This document shows, piece after piece, positions 1 to 8,070 of a stretch of DNA of 64,000 nt. Each line of letters opens with the position of its first letter. The stretch's first letter is position 1. Made by a program: the position numbers and the translations under genes. The stretch spans positions 1,674,001 to 1,738,000 of the forward strand of contig NZ_CP059275.1 of assembly GCF_013694365.1 (NCBI RefSeq). Direction: 5' to 3'. The notes beneath the pieces are model-generated. The model saw nothing but the letters and a program-made list of their open reading frames with translations, ran no database searches and was not told where the DNA came from. The stretch comes from Limosilactobacillus reuteri. GTDB lineage: Bacteria > Bacillota > Bacilli > Lactobacillales > Lactobacillaceae.

Positions 1-2
1 AG

Positions 3-203
3 ATTAGCTATGTCTTTAAGATCAATCATCATCCCTTTGGCCACCTCGACCGGTACGGTAACCTCTTCTTGAATACCTATGCTGAAACTGTTTCACGACC
101 ACTAAGCGTTGGCAAACAGATTATCGACCACTGGACACATAACGCCGTTAAAGGTTTTCGTATTAATCAACGACGTCTTAATAAGTGGCATTTTGCTAGC
201 TAA
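3..203 (+). CDS. C-terminal fragment of an unidentified protein (5' partial)
   Basis: An open frame runs from the left edge to a TAA at 201-203 and gives about 66 residues, with no start inside the window. It is rich in His, Asn and Arg, includes an HHPFGHLDRYGN stretch near its beginning, and ends HFAS. I do not recognise the family, and no signal peptide or membrane segment is visible. The next gene starts on the very next base, as elsewhere in this window, so adjacency gives no functional hint. It is probably the tail of a real gene because the frame stays open to the edge and ends exactly at a gene boundary. Confidence 0.5.
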   Translation: MSYVFKINHHPFGHLDRYGNLFLNTYAETVSRPLSVGKQIIDHWTHNAVKGFRINQRRLNKWHFAS

Positions 204-425
204 ATGACGGCTTTAACCATCTTAAAGTCAGTCTTAAATGATGAAAAACGAACCTTCCCTGCCAGTTCACTTTGTCAGCGTCTGGGAGTCTACATTGGTC
301 AGCCGACTACCATTGGCGCAACCGGAGTGGTTGATCAACCAACGTTAGATTTAACCAATCATGAACAAGAGCTATTTGAAAAATCAGCTCAAGCGATCAA
401 ACATAATTTCAACCAGGTAAAGTAG
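204..425 (+). pseudogene. C-terminal piece of a broken L-2-hydroxyacid dehydrogenase
   Basis: This 73-residue reading frame matches the C-terminal part of the L-lactate/malate dehydrogenase family, of the L-2-hydroxyisocaproate dehydrogenase type. It has the usual ending in which a beta strand (GVYIGQPTTIGATGV) is followed by the long final helix (NHEQELFEKSAQAIKHN). The N-terminal part of the same enzyme lies next to it at 426-1007, in the wrong order for one gene read on this strand. I infer a gene on the opposite native strand, broken by a nonsense codon or frameshift and written here as two sense fragments. About 40 residues between the pieces are absent. The annotated start is probably only the first ATG after the break. 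Confidence 0.72.
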
Positions 426-1007
426 ATGGGAAATAAAGTTGCAATAATTGGCCTCGGTCACGTTGGTGCGACCGTCGCGACAAATATCGTTACTGCTGGA
501 ATTGCCAGTGAATTAGTATTAATTGATGAACAAGATCAGGTGGCGCGGGCTAATGCATTTGATTTAACCGACCAGCAGGCTTACTTAGCTACGACAACTA
601 AGCTTTCCTTTATCCCCTATCACGATGACTGGGCAACCTTAGCAGATGCCGACGTAATTATTTTTGCGGCTGGTAATATTAAAATCGTTTTAGGCAACCC
701 CAACGACCGTTCAAACAACCGGGTTGGCGAACTAGCTAGTTCAGCGCGGATCGTTAAAGAAGTAGGTCCACGGATTAAGCAAAGCGGTTTTCATGGCGTC
801 ATGATCTGTATTTCCAATCCCTGTGACGTAATTGCGCAACTAATGCAGCAAGAAAGTGGGTTGCCAGCCCATGCCGTTTTCGGAACTGAAACTTCTTTAG
901 ATACTGCCCGTCTGCACCGTGCTGTTGCTACCGCAGTCAATAAATCAATTACTGACGTAGCTGGTTATGTTATTGGAGAACATGGCGAAACTCAATTTGC
1001 GGCTTGA
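426..1007 (+). pseudogene. N-terminal piece of a broken L-2-hydroxyacid dehydrogenase
   Basis: These 193 residues carry the NAD-binding Rossmann fold of the lactate/malate dehydrogenase family: GLGHVGATVATN near residue 10, an acidic residue ending beta-2 (VLIDEQ), the NPCD loop near residue 130, and the catalytic histidine motif GEHGETQ near the end. The frame stops right after QFAA. Relatives usually have a Trp at this point, so a TGG-to-TGA nonsense change would explain the stop. Intact family members are about 300-315 residues, and this fragment plus 204-425 sum to 266. In lactobacilli such enzymes reduce branched 2-keto acids or pyruvate. The protein is probably inactive as written, since it lacks the substrate-domain C-terminus. 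Confidence 0.75.
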
Positions 1008-1739
1008 ATGAAACAGTATCAAATAAATCCACTTGGTGATCAGGCACTTGAAATTTCATTCGTTAATCGGATTGATCCTGCAGTTAACCTTCGGATTCAT
1101 CAAATTAGCAGATTGATTTTAAGTGCTCATATCCCAGCAATTTACACCGTTATTCCCGCTTATCGGACCTTGACTGTTCTCTTTGATGGCGTCAACGCGG
1201 TAGCAACCGACCTCATCCCCGTGCTTGATTCAATTGTTAGTCGGGCTTTTCACAACAAACCAGCTCCCACCAAAACCTGGTTAATTCCAGTTTTATATGG
1301 CGGACAATACGGGCCTGATCTTTCCGGCCTTGCCAAGTTTGCTCATACCGATGAAGCCGGGGCAATCAAACTTCATACTAGTCGGGATTACTTAATTTAC
1401 TTTCTAGGCTTTCTTCCCGGCTTTGCATATATGGCAAGTGTTACCGACCGGATTGCGATGCCCCGTCTTGCTAAGCCCCGGCTTAAGATTGCTGCTCGAA
1501 GTATTGGAATTGCAGGTAAACAGACTGGCTTTTATCCGATTACTTCCCCGGGTGGTTGGCAAATTATTGGGCGAACTCCGGTGACCCTCTATCATCCTGA
1601 ACACCCTAAAAGCTTTTATGCTGCTGGCGATAAGGTTCGGTTTTTTGCGATCGATCACGATGAATATGAGCGAATTCGGCAAGCCGACCGACAGGGCCAA
1701 TATCATGTCAAGGTGGTGAATAATGATGGCAACGATTAA
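1008..1739 (+). CDS. pxpB: 5-oxoprolinase subunit B (KipI-like)
   Basis: This 243-residue protein of the allophanate-hydrolase-subunit-1 family is a subunit of the ATP-dependent PxpABC 5-oxoprolinase, which opens pyroglutamate to glutamate. The family signatures GFLPGFAYM (134-142) and SPGGWQIIGRT (180-190) are present. The last 17 bases (1723-1739) are the same as the first 17 of the next gene, so pxpB and pxpC overlap natively and are translationally coupled in this order. Bacillus KipI also inhibits the sporulation kinase KinA, but a non-sporulating lactobacillus makes the metabolic role far more likely. Confidence 0.9.
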   Translation: MKQYQINPLGDQALEISFVNRIDPAVNLRIHQISRLILSAHIPAIYTVIPAYRTLTVLFDGVNAVATDLIPVLDSIVSRAFHNKPAPTKTWLIPVLYGGQYGPDLSGLAKFAHTDEAGAIKLHTSRDYLIYFLGFLPGFAYMASVTDRIAMPRLAKPRLKIAARSIGIAGKQTGFYPITSPGGWQIIGRTPVTLYHPEHPKSFYAAGDKVRFFAIDHDEYERIRQADRQGQYHVKVVNNDGND

Positions 1740-2753
1740 ATGATGGCAACGATTAATGTATTAACTCCTGGAACGCAAACGACGATTCAAGATTTGGGGC
1801 GACCTCAGCACCAAATTGATGGGTTCCCTGAAGCTGGCAGTATGGATCAGGAAGCAATGAAAATTGCCAATCTTCTAGTTGGAAATCCGTTGGGGGCGCC
1901 GGTTCTGGAATTTGTATTAACTGGCCCCACAATTACCTTTGATCAACCAGCATTTATTGCAATCACTGGTGGTAACGTCACTCCCCAATTGAACGGTGAA
2001 CCTTTACCAAGTTATCAATGTATTCAGATTCATAGTGGTGATCAGTTAGCAATCGGTAATATGAGTGCAGGAGTATTTGGTTATCTTGCCATCAAGGGTG
2101 GGTGGCAGGTTAATAAGTTTCTTGATAGTTATTCCACTATCCTGCGTTTACAGCTTGGTGGTTATCATGGTCGCCAGTTAAAAAGCGGTGACCAGCTCAA
2201 TTACCATTCGACAATGACTCTTACAGCATATTATCATCGGCGAACGACCACCCCACATTGGCCAGCTAAACAACAGGTTGTAACTATTCATGTTTTAGCG
2301 GGACCACAGTGGACTGATTTTTCAGCTAATGACCAACAGCTTTTCACTAGTCAAGTGTATCAAGTAAGTAGCAATGTAGATCGAATGGGATATCGCTTGC
2401 AAGGAAATAAGTTGACAACTACCTTGCCCAGTATGCTTTCTACGGCAACCGTCCGTGGGGCAATTCAGCTTACTACTAATGGTCAACCAATCGTTTTGAT
2501 GGCTGACCGGCAGACGACTGGCGGTTATCCTTTAATTGCAGTTGTCGCCAGTTATGATCTTAATAAGCTGGTTCAGTGCCGCCCTGGTCAAAAAATCAAA
2601 TTTAATTTAATTGATCTGGCAACGGCGACTGCTAGGCTCCGGAAAAAAGAGCAAATGCTCACTGATCTTGCTAATAAAATCAGTGATACCCGTTATATAC
2701 CGCCATACGGGATTAACCGGGTTGCCAGCCAACGGATAAAGCAATTATTTTAA
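1740..2753 (+). CDS. pxpC: 5-oxoprolinase subunit C (KipA-like)
   Basis: This 337-residue protein of the allophanate-hydrolase-subunit-2 (biotin-dependent carboxylase) family pairs with PxpB to form the catalytic core of 5-oxoprolinase. It shows the N-terminal family motif around residues 20-36 (DLGRP, then GFPEAGSMD) and a central PXXLEFVLTGP-like segment near residue 55. The first two codons are both Met; the second ATG is also possible. Its 5' 17 bases repeat the end of pxpB, a copied overlap. The next genes encode a biotin carrier and a biotin carboxylase, as in fused urea amidolyases where these domains sit together. Confidence 0.9.
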   Translation: MMATINVLTPGTQTTIQDLGRPQHQIDGFPEAGSMDQEAMKIANLLVGNPLGAPVLEFVLTGPTITFDQPAFIAITGGNVTPQLNGEPLPSYQCIQIHSGDQLAIGNMSAGVFGYLAIKGGWQVNKFLDSYSTILRLQLGGYHGRQLKSGDQLNYHSTMTLTAYYHRRTTTPHWPAKQQVVTIHVLAGPQWTDFSANDQQLFTSQVYQVSSNVDRMGYRLQGNKLTTTLPSMLSTATVRGAIQLTTNGQPIVLMADRQTTGGYPLIAVVASYDLNKLVQCRPGQKIKFNLIDLATATARLRKKEQMLTDLANKISDTRYIPPYGINRVASQRIKQLF

Positions 2754-3194
2754 TTGAATACTGATAACATAGAAAAATTGATTAAATTATTAAAAGAGAA
2801 CGACCTTGCCGCAATTGAATATTCGCATCAAGATGAGCAGATTAAAATAACGGCGCGACCAACCAGTAGCGACCTTAAAACTATTCAACCGGTAGCGCCT
2901 GCGCCTACTCCTTCTCAAGAGAAACAACCAGTAATGGCGACTAAAGTTGCGGCAACCAGTAATAATACGATCAATTCGCCAAGTGTTGGTGTCTTTTATA
3001 CTGCAAAGTCGCCCCAAGAACCGTCATACGTTAAGGTTGGCGATAAGGTAAAGAAGGGTGATGTTGTTGGCGTAATCGAAGTTATGAAGGCCTTTACTGA
3101 TGTGATTGCAGACCGTGAAGGAATTGTTGAAAAAGTCTTAGTAAATAATGAAGAGGGGGTTGAGTATGGACAACCACTTATTCAGCTCAAGTAG
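2754..3194 (+). CDS. accB: Biotin carboxyl carrier protein of the oxoprolinase cluster
   Basis: This 146-residue BCCP starts with TTG. It has a short N-terminal helix, a Pro/Ala linker (about 45-75) and a C-terminal biotinyl domain. The acceptor motif reads VIEVMKAF with the target lysine at K112; canonical carriers read EAMKM, and the other BCCP of this window (45222-45665) has that canonical form. Its last 29 bases (3166-3194) equal the first 29 of the next gene, so it natively overlaps accC, and a purine-rich GAAGAGGGGG ribosome-binding site for accC lies inside it at about 3150-3159. It probably serves the neighbouring carboxylase rather than general lipid synthesis. Confidence 0.87.
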   Translation: MNTDNIEKLIKLLKENDLAAIEYSHQDEQIKITARPTSSDLKTIQPVAPAPTPSQEKQPVMATKVAATSNNTINSPSVGVFYTAKSPQEPSYVKVGDKVKKGDVVGVIEVMKAFTDVIADREGIVEKVLVNNEEGVEYGQPLIQLK

Positions 3195-4556
3195 ATGGAC
3201 AACCACTTATTCAGCTCAAGTAGTTCGGTCAGTAAATGGCCATTCCATAAGGTTTTAATTGCTAACCGTGGTGAAATTGCTGTTCGGATTATCCGGACTT
3301 GTCGCATCCTTGGCCTTCAAACGGTGGCGGTTTATTCGACTGCTGATAAAGATGCGCTCCATGTAAAGTTAGCTGACCAGGCAATTTGTATCGGTCCTGC
3401 TAATGCTAACAGTAGTTATCTTAATATTTCTGCGATTATTACGGCAGCCAAACTCACTGGTGCCGAAGCAGTTCACCCAGGATACGGCTTCCTTTCTGAA
3501 AGTGCTGACTTTGCGCAGGCCTGTGAGCAGAATCATCTTAAGCTTATTGGTGCTAGTTCTAACGTGATTAGTTTGTTGGGTGACAAAGAACAATCACGGC
3601 TGACGATGAAGCAAGCAGGACTTCCTGTTGTACGGGGGAGTCAACATGTTATTACTGATGTCGATGATGCTCTCAATCAGGCACGGGAGATTGGTTATCC
3701 GTTGATGCTCAAAGCCAGTGCTGGTGGCGGCGGTAAGGGAATGCGAATTATTAATTCAGCTAATGAAATGAAAGCTAAATTTGCTACCGCCCAGGAAGAA
3801 GCAATTGCATCATTTGATAGTAATGAAATGTACCTTGAGCAATACCTGCCTAATCCCCGACATATTGAAGTGCAGATTATTGTTGACCAGTATGGTAACG
3901 TTTTGGCCTTGGGGGAACGGGATTGTACGATTCAGGCGCACCACCAAAAGGTAATTGAGGAAGCGCCAGCGCTTGTTGTGCCAACTAGTACCCGTACTGA
4001 GATGTTACGACAAACTGAAAAGGCAGTTGCTAATTTACATTATGAAGGGGCGGGCACTATTGAATTTCTCTACAATCGCGACGGTAGCTATTACTTTATG
4101 GAAATGAATACCCGGATTCAAGTTGAACACCCCATTACCGAATTAACAACGGGGACCGATTTGGTTGAACTTCAGCTCCGGGTTGCCGCTGGTGCTAAGT
4201 TAAGCAAGCACCACGAAGTTCCACATGGTTTTGCACTTGAGTGTCGGGTTAATGCGTTGACCCCGGGGAAGATCACTGCTTTGTATCTTCCTGGTGGGCA
4301 GGGTGTCCGTGTTGATACGGCCCTTTATCAAGGCTATACAGTTCCTGGCAACTACGATGGCATGATTGCTAAAATTATTGTTTATGGCGACCGTCGCCAG
4401 CGGGTTCTTCAGCAGATGCAAGAGGCAATTGATGAAACGGTAATTGGTGGAATCAAGACTAATCTTGAACTATTGATTCAAATTTTAAGAGAGCCAGACT
4501 TCCAACGATTAAAAACAAATGTTAATTGGTTGGATGACTTAGAAAGGAGTAAGTAA
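3195..4556 (+). CDS. accC: Biotin carboxylase of the oxoprolinase cluster
   Basis: This 453-residue ATP-grasp biotin carboxylase has the start-domain motif LIANRGEIAVRIIR (21-34), the glycine-rich ATP loop ASAGGGGKGM near residue 175 and the active-site segment MNTRIQVEHPITE near 300. It would carboxylate biotin on the adjacent carrier. Compared with the second copy (43416-44786) it has about 17 extra N-terminal residues, Ser-rich, that exist only because its start overlaps accB, so a later start is possible. AAAGGAG at 4543-4549, seven bases before the next gene's GTG, shows that accC and pxpA are natively adjacent. Confidence 0.9.
   Translation: MDNHLFSSSSSVSKWPFHKVLIANRGEIAVRIIRTCRILGLQTVAVYSTADKDALHVKLADQAICIGPANANSSYLNISAIITAAKLTGAEAVHPGYGFLSESADFAQACEQNHLKLIGASSNVISLLGDKEQSRLTMKQAGLPVVRGSQHVITDVDDALNQAREIGYPLMLKASAGGGGKGMRIINSANEMKAKFATAQEEAIASFDSNEMYLEQYLPNPRHIEVQIIVDQYGNVLALGERDCTIQAHHQKVIEEAPALVVPTSTRTEMLRQTEKAVANLHYEGAGTIEFLYNRDGSYYFMEMNTRIQVEHPITELTTGTDLVELQLRVAAGAKLSKHHEVPHGFALECRVNALTPGKITALYLPGGQGVRVDTALYQGYTVPGNYDGMIAKIIVYGDRRQRVLQQMQEAIDETVIGGIKTNLELLIQILREPDFQRLKTNVNWLDDLERSK
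4543..4549 (+). promoter_or_regulatory. Ribosome-binding site for pxpA inside the accC end
   Basis: AAAGGAG lies seven bases upstream of the GTG at 4557. It is one of the few true Shine-Dalgarno sequences in the window, retained because it falls within the preceding gene. It supports the GTG start of pxpA and the native order accC-pxpA. Confidence 0.75.
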
Positions 4557-5306
4557 GTGTTAACAGTAGATTTGAATAGTGATTTAGGCGAAAGCTTTGG
4601 GCACTACACCATCGGTAATGATGAAAAGCTGTTGCCACTGATTACTTCGGCCAATATTGCTTGTGGTTTCCATGCTGGTGATCCGCAAGTGATGGCTAAG
4701 ACAGTAGCAATCGCCGAAAAAAATGGCGTTCAAATTGGGGCCCATCCTGGGTATCCGGATCTTAATGGCTTTGGTCGTCGTTACTTGGCAATGGCTCCTC
4801 GTGATGTTAGCAATATAATTACTTACCAAGTAGCTGCGCTTGCTGGTTTTACTAGCGGGCATCATCTCCATCACGTAAAGCCGCATGGCGCTTTATATAA
4901 TGCCGCGGGAAAGGACTATGAGTTAGCCCTCGCTATTTGTAAAGGAATTCAGCGAGTTGATCCGCAATTACCAATCTACGGTCTTGCTGGTAGTAACTTA
5001 ATTAAGGCAGCCAATGAGGTTGGCCTGCCAGCCCGTTCAGAAGCATTTGCTGATCGGGCCTACCAAGCTGACGGTAGTCTGGTGCCGCGTTCGCAAGCTG
5101 GCGCAGTTCTAACCGATCCAGCTGAAGTTGCGCAACGGGCCGTATCAATGATTAACGAACAAGCGGTAACAGCAATTACTGGTGAAACCGTTCCGTTAAA
5201 AGTTGATTCACTGTGTGTTCATGGTGATAACGAAGCAGCCTTATTAATTGTTAAGCAATTACGTAAAACACTTACGAAAAATGGCATTGAGCTAGCAGCC
5301 TGTTAA
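4557..5306 (+). CDS. pxpA: 5-oxoprolinase subunit A (LamB/YcsF family)
   Basis: This 249-residue LamB/YcsF-family protein is the third component of PxpABC 5-oxoprolinase. The family hallmarks are visible: LNSDLGESFG (6-15), NIACGFHAGDP (about 33-43), IGAHPGYPD and HHVKPHGALYN. It starts with GTG and has a good ribosome-binding site. With pxpB, pxpC, a carrier and a carboxylase it completes a cytoplasmic module for recycling 5-oxoproline, a damage product of glutamine and glutathione turnover. Length and motifs match the family, with nothing broken. Confidence 0.92.
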   Translation: MLTVDLNSDLGESFGHYTIGNDEKLLPLITSANIACGFHAGDPQVMAKTVAIAEKNGVQIGAHPGYPDLNGFGRRYLAMAPRDVSNIITYQVAALAGFTSGHHLHHVKPHGALYNAAGKDYELALAICKGIQRVDPQLPIYGLAGSNLIKAANEVGLPARSEAFADRAYQADGSLVPRSQAGAVLTDPAEVAQRAVSMINEQAVTAITGETVPLKVDSLCVHGDNEAALLIVKQLRKTLTKNGIELAAC

Positions 5307-6536
5307 ATGAAACAACAAAAGAACAGTGAACAATTAGCAGAGTCTCACCGGAATAAATTACGGGTGGCAGCAATTGGTGGCGCATTTTTAATGGCCATGT
5401 CAGCGGTTGGCCCGGGTTTCTTAACGCAAACGGCTACCTTTACGAGCCAAAGTGGCGCTAATTTTGGGTTTGCTATTTTAATCTGTATTCTTGTTGACAT
5501 TGTTGTTCAACTAAACATTTGGCGAATCATTGTTGTCGCTGGCAAGCGTGCGCAGGTTATTGCTAATGAAGTTTTCCCAGGCCTTGGCTATCTCCTATCG
5601 GCCTTAGTGGCAATTGGGGGACTCTTCTTTAATATTGGTAACATTGGCGGTGCCGGATTAGGATTAAACGTTCTTTTCGGCATTTCGCCACAGAATGGGG
5701 CTATTTTGGTAGCCACATTTACAATTATTATCTTGATTATCAAGAATGCATTAACTACCGTTGACCGTACGGTACAGGTACTGGCGGTAATAAAAATTGC
5801 TATCTTAATCTATATTTTGTGGATTATGAAGGTGCCTTATGTAACAGCAGTTCGGCATTCTTTTGTGCCCACTAAAGTTAACTTTTATTCGATTGTTACT
5901 ATTGTTGGTGGGACTGTTGGTGGCTATATTTCATTTGCTGGTGGTCACCGGTTATTGGCTGGAGGAGCCAAAGGAACCGCTGATATTAAATATGTCAATG
6001 AAGGGGCATTGACCGGGATCGGGCTGGCCTCAGTTATTCGGGTTATGCTCTTTCTCGCTGGCCTGGCTGTAATTGTCACTGGTTATCAGCTTGATCCAAC
6101 TAACCCGGCAGCCTCGATTTTTAAGTATGCGGCTGGAAACTTTGGCTACAAATTCTTTGGCCTCCTGCTATTGGCTTCTGGGATTTCATCAACCCTTGGA
6201 TCAACGTTTACTTCCGTTTCCTTTCTGAATTATGCGCTGACGGATAAAGCATCTAACAAATTTGCTAAGTATCAACGAATCTTAACGATGACTTTTATCA
6301 TTTTTTCGACGATTGTCTTTTATTTTATTGGACAGCCAGCCAAAGTATTAGTGGTGGTTGGTGCCTTGAATGGCTTTATTCTCCCAATTGCGCTTGCCAT
6401 TCTTTTACTAGCAGCTCATCGGCAAAAAATAGTGGGAGCTAATTATCACCATCCTCTGTGGCTAACGATTACCGGTTGGACTGTAGTTGTCTTTATGGCT
6501 TACGCCAGTGTTGAAGCAGTAATCAATATGTTTTAA
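5307..6536 (+). CDS. NRAMP-like membrane transporter (YcsG type)
   Basis: This 409-residue polytopic membrane protein has about 11 hydrophobic segments and belongs to the NRAMP/YcsG group found beside ycsF/pxpA genes. In true Mn/Fe NRAMPs the first helix has the metal-binding motif DPGNY; here the matching position reads GPGFLTQT, so metal transport is doubtful. Genomic context suggests import of oxoproline or a related substrate, but that is inference only. It is followed by the IS200/IS605 remnant rather than by another gene of the cluster. Confidence 0.8.
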   Translation: MKQQKNSEQLAESHRNKLRVAAIGGAFLMAMSAVGPGFLTQTATFTSQSGANFGFAILICILVDIVVQLNIWRIIVVAGKRAQVIANEVFPGLGYLLSALVAIGGLFFNIGNIGGAGLGLNVLFGISPQNGAILVATFTIIILIIKNALTTVDRTVQVLAVIKIAILIYILWIMKVPYVTAVRHSFVPTKVNFYSIVTIVGGTVGGYISFAGGHRLLAGGAKGTADIKYVNEGALTGIGLASVIRVMLFLAGLAVIVTGYQLDPTNPAASIFKYAAGNFGYKFFGLLLLASGISSTLGSTFTSVSFLNYALTDKASNKFAKYQRILTMTFIIFSTIVFYFIGQPAKVLVVVGALNGFILPIALAILLLAAHRQKIVGANYHHPLWLTITGWTVVVFMAYASVEAVINMF

Positions 6537-6549
6537 AATTTATCCATAA

Positions 6550-6595
6550 ATTTGCGAGAATACCCCCACTTCTATAAGTAGGGGATGAATCGCTC
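6550..6595 (+). mobile_element. Hairpin end of an IS200/IS605-type element
   Basis: An imperfect hairpin, CCCCCACTT, a short loop, then AAGTAGGGG, is followed by GATGAATCGC. This layout resembles the subterminal hairpins recognised by TnpA at the ends of IS200/IS605 elements and also the 3' end of TnpB guide RNAs. The link to the tnpA remnant just downstream supports the call. No tnpB is present. Confidence 0.5.
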
Positions 6596-6661
6596 TCTTA
6601 AAGTACGTTAGTGCTTTTTCTTTTGTTCTATGATATATTTAGTATATATCTATAAAATGTG

Positions 6662-6772
6662 GTGATAACAATAGAATTAGATAGAAATCAGCATTCAGTA
6701 TACTTACTTAATTACCATTTGGTAATGGTGGTTCATCGGCTACTTACCGCAAAACATCCAAAGGGTACTTAG
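6662..6772 (+). pseudogene. Remnant of IS200/IS605 transposase TnpA
   Basis: A 36-codon frame beginning at GTG reads IELDRNQHSVYLLNYHLVMVV, then HRLLTAKHPKGT and a stop. The first part matches the N-terminus of IS200/IS605 TnpA Y1 transposases, which start with ELD..NHSVYLLYYHLV. The HUH and catalytic tyrosine regions are missing, so it cannot be active. It lies in the 322-base gap 6537-6858, which holds this remnant, the upstream hairpin and a terminator-like stem; I see no other gene there. Confidence 0.6.
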
Positions 6773-6805
6773 AGTGGCTGTCTAAAACTAATTTAAGGCC
6801 AACAA

Positions 6806-6835
6806 AACCAGAGCTGGCGTGGGCTCTGGTTCTTT
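6806..6835 (+). terminator. Terminator-like hairpin before nupC
   Basis: AACCAGAGC pairs with GCTCTGGTT (nine base pairs, loop of eight), followed by CTTTAA. The stem is good but the T-run is short. It could be a terminator retained from the end of the IS remnant or of the preceding gene. Confidence 0.45.
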
Positions 6836-6858
6836 AAGGTGCTTTCAAGTTTCAGTTA

Positions 6859-8070
6859 ATGTCTATGTATCTTATTATCAACATTATTGGGTTGATTGTC
6901 TTTCTTGGAATTGGATGGCTTTTCTCCAAGAATCGAAAGGAAATCAACTGGAAGACTGTAGGAATCATGGTAGTATTGAACTTACTTTTAGCATGGTTCC
7001 TAGTAAGTTCAGCAGCTGGTCGTGCTGGGGTTAAAGCGGCCGCTGATGGTTTTGCTTGGATTGTTAACGTCTCTGCAAAAGGAACTGTGTTTGCATTAGG
7101 TGATTGGTATACACCAAAGAACCTTAACTTCATTTGTTCTGCATTGATGCCAATCCTTATGATTGTTCCATTGTTCGATATCTTAAACTATATTGGTGTA
7201 TTACCATGGATTATTAAGTGGATCGGACGTGGACTTTCATTCATTACTGGTGAACCTAAGTTTGAATCATTCTTTGCCGTAGAAATGATGTTCTTAGGTA
7301 ACACCGAAGTTTTGGCTATTTCTGGTATGCAATTACGTGCCATGAACAAGGAACGTAATTTGACGATTGCCATGATGTCAATGTCTTGTGTTACTGCTTC
7401 AATTCTTGGTGCATATATTGAAATGATGCCAGGACAATATATTCTGACTGCTGTTCCAATTAACATTATTAACTCATTGATTGCTGTAAGTATGTTAAAC
7501 CCTGTTAAGGTTCCAGCTGAAGATGACACCATCGAAAAGGTTGGTGCTGAAGTTGACTCTGATAAGCGTGAACCATTCTTCAGTTTCTTGGGAGACTCAA
7601 TTTTAGGTGCTGGTAAGTTAATCCTTATCATCATTGCTAACGTTGTTGCCTTTGTTGCTTTGGCAGCCTTGATCGATGCTATCTTAGCATTATTCTGGAA
7701 GGACCTTTCACTTGAAAGTATCTTAGGTGTTATCATGTTCCCATTCTCATGGTTACTTGGTTTACCTGTTCACCAAGCATGGATGCTTTCCCAAGATATG
7801 GGTATGAAATTGATTACTAACGAATTCGTTGTTATGGGTAAAGTTACTGGTGAAATCAACAGTTACGCACCTCACTTGCGGGCTGTCTTGACTGTCTTCG
7901 TAACTTCATTTGCCAACTTCGGTACTTTAGGTATGATTATTGGTGCCTTCAAGGGATTAGTTGACAAAGAAAACAACGATTACATCGCTTCAAACATTGG
8001 TTACTTAATGCTTTCTGGTATTTTGGTTTCATTATTATCAGCTGCATTTGTTGGTCTCTTTGTTTGGTAG
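6859..8070 (+). CDS. nupC: Concentrative nucleoside transporter, NupC family
   Basis: This 403-residue CNT-family permease imports nucleosides with protons or sodium. It has an N-terminal three-helix bundle, the gate and core domains with FFAVEMMFLGNTEVLA near residue 140, and the C-terminal repeat (ANFGTLGMIIGAFKG). The two ATGs at 6859 and 6865 are both possible starts; upstream there is no clear ribosome-binding site. The nucleoside hydrolase that follows directly supports a salvage role. Full length for the family. Confidence 0.9.
   Translation: MSMYLIINIIGLIVFLGIGWLFSKNRKEINWKTVGIMVVLNLLLAWFLVSSAAGRAGVKAAADGFAWIVNVSAKGTVFALGDWYTPKNLNFICSALMPILMIVPLFDILNYIGVLPWIIKWIGRGLSFITGEPKFESFFAVEMMFLGNTEVLAISGMQLRAMNKERNLTIAMMSMSCVTASILGAYIEMMPGQYILTAVPINIINSLIAVSMLNPVKVPAEDDTIEKVGAEVDSDKREPFFSFLGDSILGAGKLILIIIANVVAFVALAALIDAILALFWKDLSLESILGVIMFPFSWLLGLPVHQAWMLSQDMGMKLITNEFVVMGKVTGEINSYAPHLRAVLTVFVTSFANFGTLGMIIGAFKGLVDKENNDYIASNIGYLMLSGILVSLLSAAFVGLFVW

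Noticed and set aside
7188..7736. Minus-strand frame of 182 codons within nupC
   Set aside because: A shadow frame of the transporter gene with biased composition and no recognisable domain.
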